NCBI GenBank assembly: GCA_013416405.1
Contig: JACCET010000006.1
Coordinates: 248,001-312,000 of the forward strand
Direction: 5' to 3'
Source of the DNA: Alcaligenaceae bacterium
GTDB lineage: Bacteria > Pseudomonadota > Gammaproteobacteria > Burkholderiales > Burkholderiaceae_B
DNA length: 64,000 nucleotides
The notes under the pieces were generated by a model, which was not told the DNA's origin, ran no database searches, and saw only the letters and a program-made list of their open reading frames with translations. Made by a program: the position numbers and the translations under genes. Below are positions 1 to 8,879 of this stretch, in pieces (position 1 is the stretch's first letter; each line of letters begins with the position of its first letter).

Positions 1-44
1 GGCGGCTTAGCATGATGCCGGCAGCGGTGTGCCATGGGAAGACG

Positions 45-569
45 TCAGGGCTGACCCGAAGCCGATTGCGGTTTAGCAGTAGCGGCGCTGGCCGCGGGCG
101 TGACTGCGTGAGCGGGTGCACCTGAAGATGCGCCATTTTCAGCCTGCGCATCAGAACCGGGCCGAGTAATAAAGCCCAGCCGTTTCATGCCTGCACCGCG
201 TGCGTTACTCATGACTTGGGCCAGCACTTCATAGCGTGTGTTCAGATCGGCGCGTATGCGTAGATCGGGCTGTGGATCAAGCGCTGCTTCAGCGGCAAAA
301 CGCTCTTTGAGCTGATCCATGCCTATAGCCTGCTCGTTCCAGAACAGCATACCGTGTGCATCCACTGCAAGATCAATAATTTTGGGCTCTTGCTCGACGG
401 GCTGCGCCGTAGCCTGAGGGATATTGATCTTGATGGAATGACTGAGTAAAGGCGCGGTGATGATGAAAATCACCAGCAGAACCAGCATTACATCTATGAG
501 CGGCACCATGTTGATCTCGGAGACCGCATGGCTACGCCCGTTTCCATTATCGAAGCTGCCGAATGCCAT
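45..569 (-). CDS. exbD: Biopolymer transport protein ExbD
   Basis: Inner-membrane component of the TonB-ExbB-ExbD complex that uses the proton gradient to energise outer-membrane receptors. The 174-residue protein has a short cytoplasmic N-terminus, one membrane segment at about 22-43 that carries Asp26 in the pattern PLIDVMLVLLVIF (the family's proton-coupling aspartate), and a periplasmic domain to about residue 140. The last 35 residues are Ala/Ser/Pro rich and look like a disordered tail longer than usual. Its ATG directly follows the exbB TAA with no spacer, so translation is probably coupled. It is the last gene of tonB-exbB-exbD. Confidence 0.95.
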   Translation of the reverse strand: MAFGSFDNGNGRSHAVSEINMVPLIDVMLVLLVIFIITAPLLSHSIKINIPQATAQPVEQEPKIIDLAVDAHGMLFWNEQAIGMDQLKERFAAEAALDPQPDLRIRADLNTRYEVLAQVMSNARGAGMKRLGFITRPGSDAQAENGASSGAPAHAVTPAASAATAKPQSASGQP

Positions 570-1448
570 TTATTCACCCTTGGATGCAGGAATTGCTACA
601 CGACGCGTCTTTCCTGACGTTTCGTATACCTGCTGCCCTGTGGACAGGAAAGTAAACAAATCGTGTGCAAAGGCATCGAGACGAGCCAGGTAAACACGAT
701 TGCCACGCACAAAACCGTTATAAGCCAACACCGCGGGAATCGCGACTGCCAGCCCCAACCCGGTCATGATAAGGGCCTCGCCTACAGGGCCCGCAATACG
801 GTTGACGGTAACGCCGTCAGACAGGCCTATGCCTATCAGCGCATGGTACACCCCCCAAACCGTGCCGAACAAGCCTACGAACGGCGCCGTGGATCCTATG
901 GAGGCCAGCACGGTCAGACCATTTTCCAGCCTGGCGGTCTCCTCATCGATCACCTTGCGTATCGTGCGCGTGATGAATGCACTGGTGGACCCTTTCTCTT
1001 CGAGCTTGAGCGCACCGTATTTGGCATGATGATTGCGTGCATGGATGGCGTGGCTGGCCAGGTGGGCGAACGGCTCGTTTGCACCATGGGTGGCAATCTC
1101 ATTTTCGACTTGTTCCAGTGAGCTGGCAGCCCAGAACTCACGCAAAAACTTGTTGGACCGGATCTGCACGCGCATATTCATGAACGACTTCACGAAGATC
1201 AGATACCAGCTGATCAACGACATGAGCACCAGGATTCCAAAGAGGGTTTTCCCCACGATATCGCTGCCGGCAATAAAGTGCAACATGCCGCCCTGAGCCA
1301 CGTCGGCGGCCGTGGTGCCTACCGTGGCGGCCGACGGCGCTGCAGAAACAGCCAGACCTGCGGCCTCGGTTGCGCCCGACTGCACGGCGGGTGCTACTTC
1401 CCCCACCTGTGCAAGCACATGCATCGCGCTGTTTAATAAATCGAACAT
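570..1448 (-). CDS. exbB: Biopolymer transport protein ExbB (MotA/TolQ/ExbB family)
   Basis: Proton-channel scaffold subunit that surrounds ExbD and drives TonB. The 292-residue protein has an N-terminal Ala-rich stretch that may be a cleaved or periplasmic extension, a first membrane helix near residues 64-88, and the family's paired helices near 180-210 and 225-250 with the typical STAPFVGLFGTVWG and LIMTGLGLAVAIPAV signatures. It sits 13 bases after tonB and abuts exbD, as in a single operon. The order tonB-exbB-exbD is common in Alcaligenaceae. Confidence 0.95.
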   Translation of the reverse strand: MFDLLNSAMHVLAQVGEVAPAVQSGATEAAGLAVSAAPSAATVGTTAADVAQGGMLHFIAGSDIVGKTLFGILVLMSLISWYLIFVKSFMNMRVQIRSNKFLREFWAASSLEQVENEIATHGANEPFAHLASHAIHARNHHAKYGALKLEEKGSTSAFITRTIRKVIDEETARLENGLTVLASIGSTAPFVGLFGTVWGVYHALIGIGLSDGVTVNRIAGPVGEALIMTGLGLAVAIPAVLAYNGFVRGNRVYLARLDAFAHDLFTFLSTGQQVYETSGKTRRVAIPASKGE

Positions 1449-1461
1449 GATTCCTTAGGTC

Positions 1462-2388
1462 CTATAAAACAAAATCGAAAGGGATATCGGCCATGGCCTG
1501 ATAGGCAATGCCATTTTCCGTGTAAGGCTTGAAGCGTGCCGAACGTGCGGCCTTGAGCGCGGCTTCGTCCAGCCTGCTGTAGCCCGATGACGAGCGTACA
1601 GACGCATTAACCACCCCGCCCTGGGCAGAGATCAGCACACGTACCACGACCCTCCCCTGCTCACCACGCCGCTCGGAAGCGCGAGGATAGACAGGCATGG
1701 GCCGCTTGCCCTGATAATCAACCTTGCCTATCATGCGCGGCCGGTTTGGATCGACCGGCTTGGGTGGTGCCTTGGGAACGGCCGGTGCTGCAGCCTTGCC
1801 AGACGGCGGCTCGGCCTTGGGCGCGGGTGCCGGCTTAAGCACTGGTTTAACCACTGGCTTGGGTTTAGGTTTGGGCTTAGGTTCCGGCTTAGGCTTAGGT
1901 TTGGGCGGCGGAGGCGGAGGCGAAGGCGGCTCGGACTTGGGCTTGGGCTCTACGATAGCTTCGGGCTCGGGTTCCGGCTCCGGAATGATTTCAGGCTCTG
2001 GCGGTGGATAGGGAATATCTTCAGGCGGAGGAATCTCGGCCTCTACAGGTTCGGGTTCGGGTTCTGGCTCTGGCTCTGGCTCTGGTTCGGGCGGTTCCGG
2101 AACAATATCGGGCTCTGGAGGCGGATAAGGCACCTCTTCTGGCGGGGGAATTTCGGCCTCTACAGGCTCTTGCGGCTGTTCGATATTAGGGGCAGCATCG
2201 ACAACTTCATCGGCGATTTCAACAAAGCGTACCTCTACCATTTCAGGCAGCTCAAGCTCTGGCTTGACAGCAGGCTTTGCCGAAACAATAGCGGCAATCA
2301 CTGCCAAATGCAGGCCCACCACAACAATAGCCCCCGATACTTTGACAAGCATGGTCGAGGACTTGGGTTGAACACGAAAACGCGACAT
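1462..2388 (-). CDS. tonB: Energy transducer TonB
   Basis: Periplasm-spanning protein that transfers energy from ExbBD to TonB-dependent receptors for siderophores and haem. Of the 308 residues, about 15-37 form the membrane anchor, about 60-210 form a very long Pro/Glu then Pro/Lys rich spacer, and about 220-308 form the C-terminal TonB domain (pattern YPRASERRGEQGRVVVRV and the late FDFVL end). The spacer contains a near-exact duplication of a roughly 24-residue unit starting VEAEIPPPE. The spacer is longer than in E. coli TonB (239 residues in total). A Fur-like palindrome lies about 85 bases upstream. Confidence 0.95.
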   Translation of the reverse strand: MSRFRVQPKSSTMLVKVSGAIVVVGLHLAVIAAIVSAKPAVKPELELPEMVEVRFVEIADEVVDAAPNIEQPQEPVEAEIPPPEEVPYPPPEPDIVPEPPEPEPEPEPEPEPEPVEAEIPPPEDIPYPPPEPEIIPEPEPEPEAIVEPKPKSEPPSPPPPPPKPKPKPEPKPKPKPKPVVKPVLKPAPAPKAEPPSGKAAAPAVPKAPPKPVDPNRPRMIGKVDYQGKRPMPVYPRASERRGEQGRVVVRVLISAQGGVVNASVRSSSGYSRLDEAALKAARSARFKPYTENGIAYQAMADIPFDFVL

Positions 2389-2469
2389 GTATCCAGCAAT
2401 AGTAAAGGTTGAACAGCGTCGGCGTCGTGGACTAACAGCTGCTACTTATTCAAGATCTATATATTAACA

Positions 2470-2492
2470 ATAATGCGAATTGTTCGCAATAA
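2470..2492 (-). promoter_or_regulatory. Candidate Fur box upstream of tonB
   Basis: An AT-rich palindrome with arms TGCGAA and TTCGCA (2474-2479 and 2483-2488) around a 3-base centre, flanked by AATAA/ATAAT. It resembles the beta-proteobacterial Fur site (AATGCGAATnnTTCGCATT type). It lies 86-104 bases upstream of the tonB ATG in a 90-base AT-rich stretch, where an iron-regulated promoter is expected. The assignment is inferred from pattern and context only. Confidence 0.5.
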
Positions 2493-2569
2493 TATATCTT
2501 GTATCTATTGTGATCAGAACTTGCGTTTTATCAACGCCTCTGTGGGCTCATAGCGACTGCGAAGTCAGG

Positions 2570-2606
2570 CAAAACAAAAAAGGCACTTAAGTTGCCCTAA
2601 GTGCCT
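2570..2606 (-). terminator. Rho-independent terminator after tRNA-Val
   Basis: Perfect 9-bp stem (2581-2589 with 2598-2606, arm AGGCACTTA) and an 8-base loop. Read on the minus strand it is followed by a T-rich run (2570-2580). It ends the tRNA-Val transcript. Confidence 0.75.
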
Positions 2607-2625
2607 GATTTTGTTTGCAGTGTAG

Positions 2626-2701
2626 TGGTGGGTGCTGACGGGTTCGAACCGCCGACCTACGCCTTGTAAGGGCGCCGCTCTACCAGCTGAGCTAAGCACC
2701 C
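2626..2701 (-). tRNA. tRNA-Val (anticodon TAC)
   Basis: A 76-base cloverleaf on the minus strand. The 5' GGGTGCT pairs with AGCACCC at the 3' end, followed by an encoded ACCA. The D arm contains AGCTCAGCTGGTAGAGC, the anticodon loop is CTTACAA with anticodon TAC, and the T arm contains GGTTCGAACC. CCA is genomically encoded. It stands alone between tonB and hup with its own terminator. Confidence 0.97.
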
Positions 2702-2843
2702 TTTTTGCAATTACATAAACTACTGTTCATGTTTGGCGGCCAAGCCGCAAACTAACTGCAAATTCGGGTTAGTGCACTTGCTGCAAAACGCGATAAGAAG
2801 AAAATTATATATGATCGCGCTGCAAAATGCAATTGCCCTACCC

Positions 2844-3116
2844 TTAGTTGACGGCGTCTTTCAAGGCTTTGCCAGGACGGAACTTGGGCACCTTGGCTTT
2901 CTTGATTTTGATGGCTTCGCCAGTGCGTGGATTACGGCCTGTGCGGGCTGCGCGTTCGGAAACAGCAAATGTGCCAAAACCGACCAACGTAACGCTGCCC
3001 TTCTTCTTAAGCGTGGTTTTAACGGCGCCAATGAATGCTTCAAGTGCGCGGCCTGCATCAGCCTTCGACAAATCTGCTTTGGTGGAAATGTGTTCGATAA
3101 GCTCGGTTTTGTTCAT
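2844..3116 (-). CDS. hupB: DNA-binding protein HU-beta type
   Basis: Small histone-like protein that bends DNA and compacts the nucleoid as a dimer. The 90 residues match the family length: N-terminal helices start [10 protein letters not shown], and the beta-arm motif [12 protein letters not shown] at about 60-71 contains the Pro that intercalates into DNA. The gene is monocistronic. Its 5' leader (3117 onwards) contains an 8-bp stem (3145-3152 with 3166-3173) that could affect mRNA stability. HU and IHF are related, but the absence of the IHF-specific extensions favours HU. Confidence 0.96.
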   Translation of the reverse strand: MNKTELIEHISTKADLSKADAGRALEAFIGAVKTTLKKKGSVTLVGFGTFAVSERAARTGRNPRTGEAIKIKKAKVPKFRPGKALKDAVN

Positions 3117-3451
3117 TAAGGTTTACCCCTAAAAATTATTTTTAGCCAACTTCCGCATGACGGCCAAGTTGGCATTTGATTGAAAAATACCTAAGGATGC
3201 AATTCGTACTACTCACAACAGATCCTGTGAGCACAACCAGCTTGCTTTACTGCTAAGCAGTCTTGGATGGCTACCGCGTATTAAGCCTTCGAATAAAGGG
3301 CGTGTCAAGCGAAAAAGCTCCCAAAACCCGCATCATTGCTGACTTTTGTGTTTTTGCGTAGCAACATTGACGATTTTTGACATCGCTGCCGAAGCGGCGT
3401 ATCACTACATTTTCGCATCGGGCGGAACTGCGTAAAACTTAAGTGGGCCGG
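3117..3451. other. Intergenic region between hup and the Cys/Met PLP enzyme
   Basis: 335 bases without a credible gene. Visible structure: an inverted repeat GCCAACTT / AAGTTGGC (3145-3152 / 3166-3173) in the hup leader, and a short inverted repeat CTCACA / TGTGAG (3212-3217 / 3226-3231). The hup promoter should lie here; no consensus -35/-10 pair is clear. Confidence 0.4.
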
Positions 3452-4681
3452 CTACGCCAAAGCTTGATGGAAATCTTCAATTAGATCCTGTACATCTTCA
3501 ATACCTATTGATACACGCAAAAAGTTATCTGAAATGCCCATCGAGGCACGCGTCTGGGCCCCCATTTCATAATAAATCGTATGCGCCATCGGCAAGACCA
3601 GCGTTCTGTTATCGCCCAGATGGGTTGCCAGCGCAAGAACTTGCAAGCGATTCAAAAAGTCGAAAACATCAAGGTCATCAATCAGCTCAATACCCATCAG
3701 GCCACCATACAAGCCGCCGAACAGCTTCTGGGCACGCTCGTGCTGAGGATGCTCGGGCAAGCCCGGGTAATGTATTTTTGCAACCTTGGGATGCTGGCTC
3801 AAATTCTGAGCCAGCGTCAGGGCATTATCGCAAATCCGGTGCATGCGCAAAGACAAGGTTTCCGCACCCGTCGCCAGACGGTGCGCCGCTTCCGACGACA
3901 ATGTGCCCCCCATATCGCGCAGGCCTTTCTTCTTGATTTGAGTTAAGCCCCAAGATGTAGGATTGCCCTTACGATAGGGCTCTGCGATATTTGGATAGTC
4001 AGACCAGTCGTAAAGGCCGGTGTCGGTGACTGCACCACCCAGTGCGTTGCCGTGCCCGCCAATATGCTTGGACAGGGAGTTCATCACCAGCGATGCGCCT
4101 ACATTTTTACCCTGGCACAACAAGGGTGTGGCCAGCGTGCTGTCCACCACATACACCAGTCCCTTGCGCTTGCACCATTCACCTATTGCCGCCAGATCCG
4201 CTATTTGCGTGCCCGGATTTGCCAGCACCTCGGTGAATACCATGCGGGTTTCAGCGCACCAGGCCCGCTCAACATTGCGCACATCGGTGGCATCGACCAA
4301 CGTCACCTGAACACCCAGGCCCGCAAGCGTTCCCAATAAGCTATTTGTATTACCGAAAATATGCTTGCTGCTGATCAGGTGATCCCCCGATTTAAGCAGA
4401 GTGAAAAAAATAGCTGTCAGTGCAGCCATGCCGGTTGCAAAGCTGACCGTGCCCGTGCCACCTTCCATCTGGGTAACCTTGGATTCCAGGGCCGTCGTGG
4501 TGGGTGTGCCCTGACGCGCATAGGTGAAGCCCGCCTTGCCCTGAAACACTGCGGCCAATTCACGTGAATCAGCGAAAGCGTATTCGGATGAAGGGTGCAT
4601 GGGCTTGTGAATAGCGCCATGCTCGACCGAAGCGCGTCGGTCGGAATGAACAATCGTCGTGGTAAAGCCGTTTTTAGCCAT
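3452..4681 (-). CDS. Cystathionine gamma-synthase family PLP-dependent enzyme
   Basis: Member of the Cys/Met metabolism PLP enzyme family, which performs gamma-replacement or gamma-elimination on activated homoserine or cysteine substrates. The 409 residues show the family landmarks: YARQGTPTTTALE near residues 55-67 (phosphate-binding Tyr/Arg region), FATGMAALTA near 82, VDSTLATPLL near 185, and the Schiff-base lysine in MNSLSKHIGGHGNALGG near 210-226. It could be an O-succinylhomoserine sulfhydrylase or a related synthase/lyase; substrate cannot be decided from sequence. It follows rlmB by 42 bases on the same strand and may be cotranscribed with rnr-rlmB. Confidence 0.88.
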   Translation of the reverse strand: MAKNGFTTTIVHSDRRASVEHGAIHKPMHPSSEYAFADSRELAAVFQGKAGFTYARQGTPTTTALESKVTQMEGGTGTVSFATGMAALTAIFFTLLKSGDHLISSKHIFGNTNSLLGTLAGLGVQVTLVDATDVRNVERAWCAETRMVFTEVLANPGTQIADLAAIGEWCKRKGLVYVVDSTLATPLLCQGKNVGASLVMNSLSKHIGGHGNALGGAVTDTGLYDWSDYPNIAEPYRKGNPTSWGLTQIKKKGLRDMGGTLSSEAAHRLATGAETLSLRMHRICDNALTLAQNLSQHPKVAKIHYPGLPEHPQHERAQKLFGGLYGGLMGIELIDDLDVFDFLNRLQVLALATHLGDNRTLVLPMAHTIYYEMGAQTRASMGISDNFLRVSIGIEDVQDLIEDFHQALA

Positions 4682-4723
4682 GATGCGAAGTAGAAATAAT
4701 TAATTATTGGATAGCGAATACAT

Positions 4724-5473
4724 TCAGACGACGGTACGCTGGCGCACCGACTCATAAAGGCACACTGCGCTGGCTACACTGACGTTAAGGCTTTCGACCG
4801 AGCCCAGCATGGGTATCGTTACCAGCTCGTCGCAAGTCTCACGCGTAAGACGCCGCATGCCCTCTCCTTCGGCCCCCATCACCCAGGCCATTGCCCTGCG
4901 GGCCTGAACCTGATGTACGCTGGCCGTCGCCTGGTCATCGGTACCCACCAACCAGACATCGCGTGACTTCAGTGCACGCATCGTCCGGGCCAGATTGGTC
5001 ACCATAATATAAGGGACTGTTTCGGCCGCCCCGCAGGCTACGCGCTGCACGGTACTGTTCAGCCCGACAGAGCGATCGCGCGGAGCGATTACCGCATGCA
5101 CACCGGCGGCATCGGCGGTTCGCAGGCAGGCGCCCAGATTATGCGGATCAGTCACACCGTCCAGTATCAACAATAATGCGGGCTCAGACTTGTCTTCAAG
5201 CAGATCCAACACCTCGTCGACATCAGCTGCTATTTCACGGGCCTCGGCCAGGGCCACCACACCTTGATGACGGGTACCACGCGCCAGCCCATCCAGCCGA
5301 TCGGCAGCGACCGGGCGCACGCGGATATTGGCCGCTTGAGCCTGTTCAATAAACGATTGCATGCGCTTATCACGCCGGGACGCTTCGACATACAGTTCTT
5401 TGATGGAGTCTGGTGCATGGCGCAAGCGCGCAACCACGGCATGAAAACCGGCCAGAACCTGGTGAGACGACAT
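4724..5473 (-). CDS. rlmB: 23S rRNA (guanosine(2251)-2'-O)-methyltransferase RlmB
   Basis: SPOUT-class methyltransferase that 2'-O-methylates G2251 in the P loop of 23S rRNA using SAM. The 249-residue length is typical. The N-terminal substrate-binding domain (about 1-75) is followed by the knotted catalytic domain with the three SpoU motifs: [20 protein letters not shown] near 105-125, [10 protein letters not shown] near 195, and [18 protein letters not shown] near 215-233. It lies downstream of rnr on the same strand, the conserved rnr-rlmB pairing. Confidence 0.95.
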   Translation of the reverse strand: MSSHQVLAGFHAVVARLRHAPDSIKELYVEASRRDKRMQSFIEQAQAANIRVRPVAADRLDGLARGTRHQGVVALAEAREIAADVDEVLDLLEDKSEPALLLILDGVTDPHNLGACLRTADAAGVHAVIAPRDRSVGLNSTVQRVACGAAETVPYIMVTNLARTMRALKSRDVWLVGTDDQATASVHQVQARRAMAWVMGAEGEGMRRLTRETCDELVTIPMLGSVESLNVSVASAVCLYESVRQRTVV

Positions 5474-5618
5474 TGCTTTCCTTTGAAATAGGCTTGGTAC
5501 GTGCCTGGTACGCTGCCCGTATCAGGGGCGGCGCGACCATGCGAGCTTAAGCGGGCGGCTATATTTTATCGCGCTTGTTCACCGTTGCCGATGCAGCCCT
5601 GGCCAGCGGCTGCACTAT

Positions 5619-8078
5619 TCAACGACTACGGCTGGTTTTACCTGCCTTGCCAGACCTGCTGGTTTTGCCCGGTGTGGCCGCCTTGGCGCTGCGCTTGGCC
5701 GCTGCCCTGCGCTGTTGCGCAGTTGTGCCCTGGAGCGCCGTCGGCTTGGTTGAGGCGGCTCGCTTGACTCGCTTGGCACCGGGCGCTTCAGGCTCCATTG
5801 AAGCTTTGAGCTCTTTGAAGCCCGTACCCTTGACCAGGCGAAACTCGATACGCCTGGCTTCCAGATCAACGCGTGAAACCTGTACCTGCACGGCATCGGT
5901 CAGGCGATAGCGTATGCCGGTGCGCTCGCCGCGCAACTCGTGCATGGCTTCGTTGTACTGGAAATAGTCGGATCCCAGTTCAGACACATGCACCATGCCT
6001 TCGACAAACAGCGTATCCAGGGTGATGAATACGCCAAAGCTGGCTACGCCCGTGACACGGCCACTGAACACTTCGCCCACGTGTTCCTTGACAAACCAAC
6101 ACTTAAGCCATGCCTCGACATCGCGCGAGGCATCGTCGGCCCGTCGCTCGCGGGCCGACAGGAGCAGGCCCAGCTTTTCCCAAAGGGCGTGTTCGCGTTC
6201 GCCTTTGGGCAGTGCTGCCGCAGCGGCGATATCGTCTAGCTTCGGTACATAACGCTTGCCGTGCAATACGCTCTTGATGACACGGTGCGTGAGCAGATCG
6301 GGATAGCGCCGTATGGGTGATGTGAAATGCGCGTAGTTATCGTAGGACAAACCAAAGTGGCCCGCTTGTTCAGGGCTGTAAATGGCTTGCTGCAGCGAGC
6401 GCAAGCACATGGTTTGTATGACTTCAAAGTCGGGGCGGGCGCGCACTGCCTTGATCAGGCGGGCGTAATCGGTCGTTGTCGGATCGTCGCCGCCATCGAG
6501 CGTCAGGCCCAGGTTACGCAAATAGTCGCGCAACGATTTCAGCTTTTCCGGTGTAGGCCCTTCGTGTACGCGATACAGCCCCAAGCGCTTATTGCGCTTC
6601 ATGAACTCGGCCGCGCAAGTATTGGCCGCCAGCATGCACTCTTCAATGAGCTTGTGCGCATCATTGCGCGAGTAAGCTTCTATGCGTTCGATTTTGCCCA
6701 AGGGATTGCAGACGATGCGGGTTTCCAGCGTATCGAAGTCTATGGCCCCACGCTTGATGCGCGCCTGTGCGAACAACTGATATAGCTGATACAGATTCTG
6801 TATATAAGGCAAAACGGGTTGCATGGCCTGCCCCGCCGGACCGCTGGGTTGCTGCAGAGCTGCCCAGACGTCGGTGTAGGTGGTGCGAGCGTGTGAATGT
6901 ATGACCGCTTCGTAAAACTGATAGGCGGTAATACTGCCCGCCTTGGTACCGCTGGCCGCGATCACCATATCGCAAACCAGCACCAGCCGGTCAGCATCGG
7001 GATTCAGCGAGCAAATGCCGTTGGACAAGGACTCGGGCAGCATGGGAATGACCCGGCGCGGAAAATATACGCTGGTGCCACGATCGATAGCATCGTCATC
7101 AAGGCTGTCGCCCGGCCGCACATAGTGGCTGACATCGGCAATGGCAACCAGCAAGCGCCAACCCGGCCGCTTACGCTTTTCCGTACCCATATCTACCGGT
7201 GTGCAAAATACGGCATCGTCGAAATCGCGCGCGTCTTCGCCATCGATAGTCACGAATGGAACATCGCGCAAGTCGATACGACCCTTCAGTTCCGACGGCT
7301 TCACCGTGGCAGGAATCTTTGCCGCCTGCTGCAGGGTTGCCTGTGAAAACTCGTGCGGGACATCAAACTTGCGTACCGCAATTTCAATTTCCATGCCTGG
7401 GTCGTCAATTTCGCCCAGCACTTCTATCACGCGGCCTAAAGGCTGCGTATGACGCGTAGGCTGCTGCAAAATTTCTATTGTTACGACTTGGCCATGCTCG
7501 GCTTCGCCCGTATCGGACGAAGCAATCAGTATGTCGTGCTTGATGCGTTGGTCTTCGGGCGCAACGATAAAAGCGCCACGCTCTTTAAGAAAGCGCCCAA
7601 CCAGCTTATTGGTACGCCGCTCAACCACTTCAACAATAGTGGCTTCGGGCTTGCCCCGATACTCTCCGTCGGGTTTGGCCAGCACGCGATCGCCGTGCAA
7701 GACCTTGAGCATTTCGCGAGGCGAAAGGAATAGATCGGGCCCACCGTCGTCGCGCAACAAAAAACCAAAGCCATCACGATGGCCTTGGACCTTGCCTGCG
7801 ATGAATTCCAGCTGGTTGTTCAGGAGCACCTGCCCCTGGGCATTGAAGAAGGCCTGGCCATCACGCTCCATGGCTTTCAAGCGACGGTCGAAACCGATGG
7901 ATGCAGCCGAACTGCCCAACGCCGTTGCCAGCGTCTCGGGACTTATGGGCGCCGGATTGGCGCGCAAATACTGCAAAATGACTTCTCGACTGGGCACTTC
8001 AGGATCAAAATCCGGCGGCAACGCATGCCTGGAGCCACTTTCGTTGTTATTTGTGTCTTTTTTAGATCGTTTGATCAA
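5619..8078 (-). CDS. rnr: Ribonuclease R
   Basis: Processive 3'-5' exoribonuclease that degrades structured RNA and takes part in rRNA/tmRNA quality control. The 819 residues contain a winged-helix N-terminus (about 25-80), cold-shock domains (about 85-260), the RNB catalytic domain with the acidic cluster DGEDARDFDDAVF near 275-290, an S1 domain near 665-745, and a Lys/Arg/Ala-rich tail. The start is TTG (8076-8078) preceded by GGAAATCACC; no in-frame ATG exists before about residue 67, so a rare start codon is likely. rlmB follows. Confidence 0.95.
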   Translation of the reverse strand: MIKRSKKDTNNNESGSRHALPPDFDPEVPSREVILQYLRANPAPISPETLATALGSSAASIGFDRRLKAMERDGQAFFNAQGQVLLNNQLEFIAGKVQGHRDGFGFLLRDDGGPDLFLSPREMLKVLHGDRVLAKPDGEYRGKPEATIVEVVERRTNKLVGRFLKERGAFIVAPEDQRIKHDILIASSDTGEAEHGQVVTIEILQQPTRHTQPLGRVIEVLGEIDDPGMEIEIAVRKFDVPHEFSQATLQQAAKIPATVKPSELKGRIDLRDVPFVTIDGEDARDFDDAVFCTPVDMGTEKRKRPGWRLLVAIADVSHYVRPGDSLDDDAIDRGTSVYFPRRVIPMLPESLSNGICSLNPDADRLVLVCDMVIAASGTKAGSITAYQFYEAVIHSHARTTYTDVWAALQQPSGPAGQAMQPVLPYIQNLYQLYQLFAQARIKRGAIDFDTLETRIVCNPLGKIERIEAYSRNDAHKLIEECMLAANTCAAEFMKRNKRLGLYRVHEGPTPEKLKSLRDYLRNLGLTLDGGDDPTTTDYARLIKAVRARPDFEVIQTMCLRSLQQAIYSPEQAGHFGLSYDNYAHFTSPIRRYPDLLTHRVIKSVLHGKRYVPKLDDIAAAAALPKGEREHALWEKLGLLLSARERRADDASRDVEAWLKCWFVKEHVGEVFSGRVTGVASFGVFITLDTLFVEGMVHVSELGSDYFQYNEAMHELRGERTGIRYRLTDAVQVQVSRVDLEARRIEFRLVKGTGFKELKASMEPEAPGAKRVKRAASTKPTALQGTTAQQRRAAAKRSAKAATPGKTSRSGKAGKTSRSR

Positions 8079-8132
8079 AGGTGATTTCCATTTATTAAAA
8101 ATATCCGTTATACTTTGCGCCTCTTAAAGATG

Positions 8133-8160
8133 TTGTGCAACGCGCAAACAGCAGTATTAT
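8133..8160 (+). promoter_or_regulatory. Candidate sigma-70 promoter for tRNA-Leu
   Basis: TTGTGC (8133-8138), a 16-base spacer and TATTAT (8155-8160). Transcription would begin near 8167, about 28 bases before the tRNA. It is the best -35/-10 pair in the gap; this is inference from pattern. Confidence 0.4.
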
Positions 8161-8194
8161 CGCAAACACGGTAAAGCGTTAGCATACACTTTAT

Positions 8195-8279
8195 GCCCAG
8201 GTGGCGGAATTGGTAGACGCGCATGGTTCAGGTCCATGTGCCGCAAGGTGTGGAGGTTCGAGTCCTCTCCTGGGCACCA
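8195..8279 (+). tRNA. tRNA-Leu (anticodon CAG)
   Basis: An 85-base class II tRNA. Acceptor GCCCAGG pairs with CCTGGGC, then ACCA. The anticodon stem CATGG/CCATG encloses TTCAGGT with anticodon CAG, a long variable arm TGCCGCAAGGTGT follows, and the T arm contains GGTTCGAGTCC. The long variable arm and the UUCAGGU loop identify leucine. A strong terminator follows at once. Confidence 0.97.
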
Positions 8280-8297
8280 CTAAGGATTAGCAGATTG

Positions 8298-8328
8298 CCC
8301 CGTAAATCATTGATTTACGGGGTTTTTT
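8298..8328 (+). terminator. Rho-independent terminator after tRNA-Leu
   Basis: A perfect 12-bp inverted repeat (8298-8309 with 8311-8322, arm CCCCGTAAATCA) followed by six T (8323-8328). Because the spacer is one base, the innermost pairs must open to form the loop. It ends the monocistronic tRNA transcript. Confidence 0.9.
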
Positions 8329-8370
8329 GTTTTCTGCTGGGGACGGATTTCGATAAATCGCCTATTCTTT

Positions 8371-8805
8371 TCAAGCCGTCAGCGCATGCCGCATGGTTAC
8401 GTGCTTAATGCCCGCATCTATATATACAGCGCCTTCCGCCACAAATCCGTGGCGGGCGTAAAAATCTTGCGCATGCAGTTGCGCCGACAACACCACTTCC
8501 AGGTAATTACGCAGCCGTGCTTCATCAACTAGCGCCTGCAACAGCATGGAACCGACTCCCAAACCACGGCAGTGTGCCTGAACTGCCATCCGGCCTATAT
8601 GACCGTCAGGCAGCAAGCGGCCGGTACCTAAGGCCAGTCCTTGTTCGTTGTAAGCGACGGCATGCACACAATAAGGATCTTTTTCATCCAGCTCGATTTC
8701 GGCGGGAACCTGCTGCTCTTGCACAAACACCGCATGACGTATGGCGGCCGCATCAGCCTTGCACGCTTCCCAGTCGCCTACGATGATATTGATATTCTTG
8801 TTCAC
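8371..8805 (-). CDS. GNAT family N-acetyltransferase
   Basis: Acetyl-CoA dependent N-acetyltransferase of unknown substrate. The chosen start is GTG at 8803-8805, preceded by GGAG with 7-base spacing, giving 144 residues; a longer open frame to 9384 only overlaps sugE out of frame. The GNAT acetyl-CoA motif A is seen as RMAVQAHCRGLGVGSMLL near residues 74-91, and the C-terminal pattern AQDFYARHGFVAEG near 110-125 is typical of the ElaA/YjcF-like subgroup. It lies 74 bases after sugE on the same strand, so it may share the guanidine-II riboswitch leader. Whether it acetylates a guanidine-related compound is speculation. Confidence 0.85.
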   Translation of the reverse strand: MNKNINIIVGDWEACKADAAAIRHAVFVQEQQVPAEIELDEKDPYCVHAVAYNEQGLALGTGRLLPDGHIGRMAVQAHCRGLGVGSMLLQALVDEARLRNYLEVVLSAQLHAQDFYARHGFVAEGAVYIDAGIKHVTMRHALTA

Positions 8806-8879
8806 GTGTTGTCTCCGGATGCAGCAAGGCAAGAATGCCTGAACAACCCGCACCCTGCCTTGCCGGCTTGACTGGCTCT

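Noticed and set aside
1724-2011. Gly-rich 95-codon plus-strand frame
   Set aside because: It is the complement of the Pro/Lys spacer of tonB; codon repetition alone generates it.
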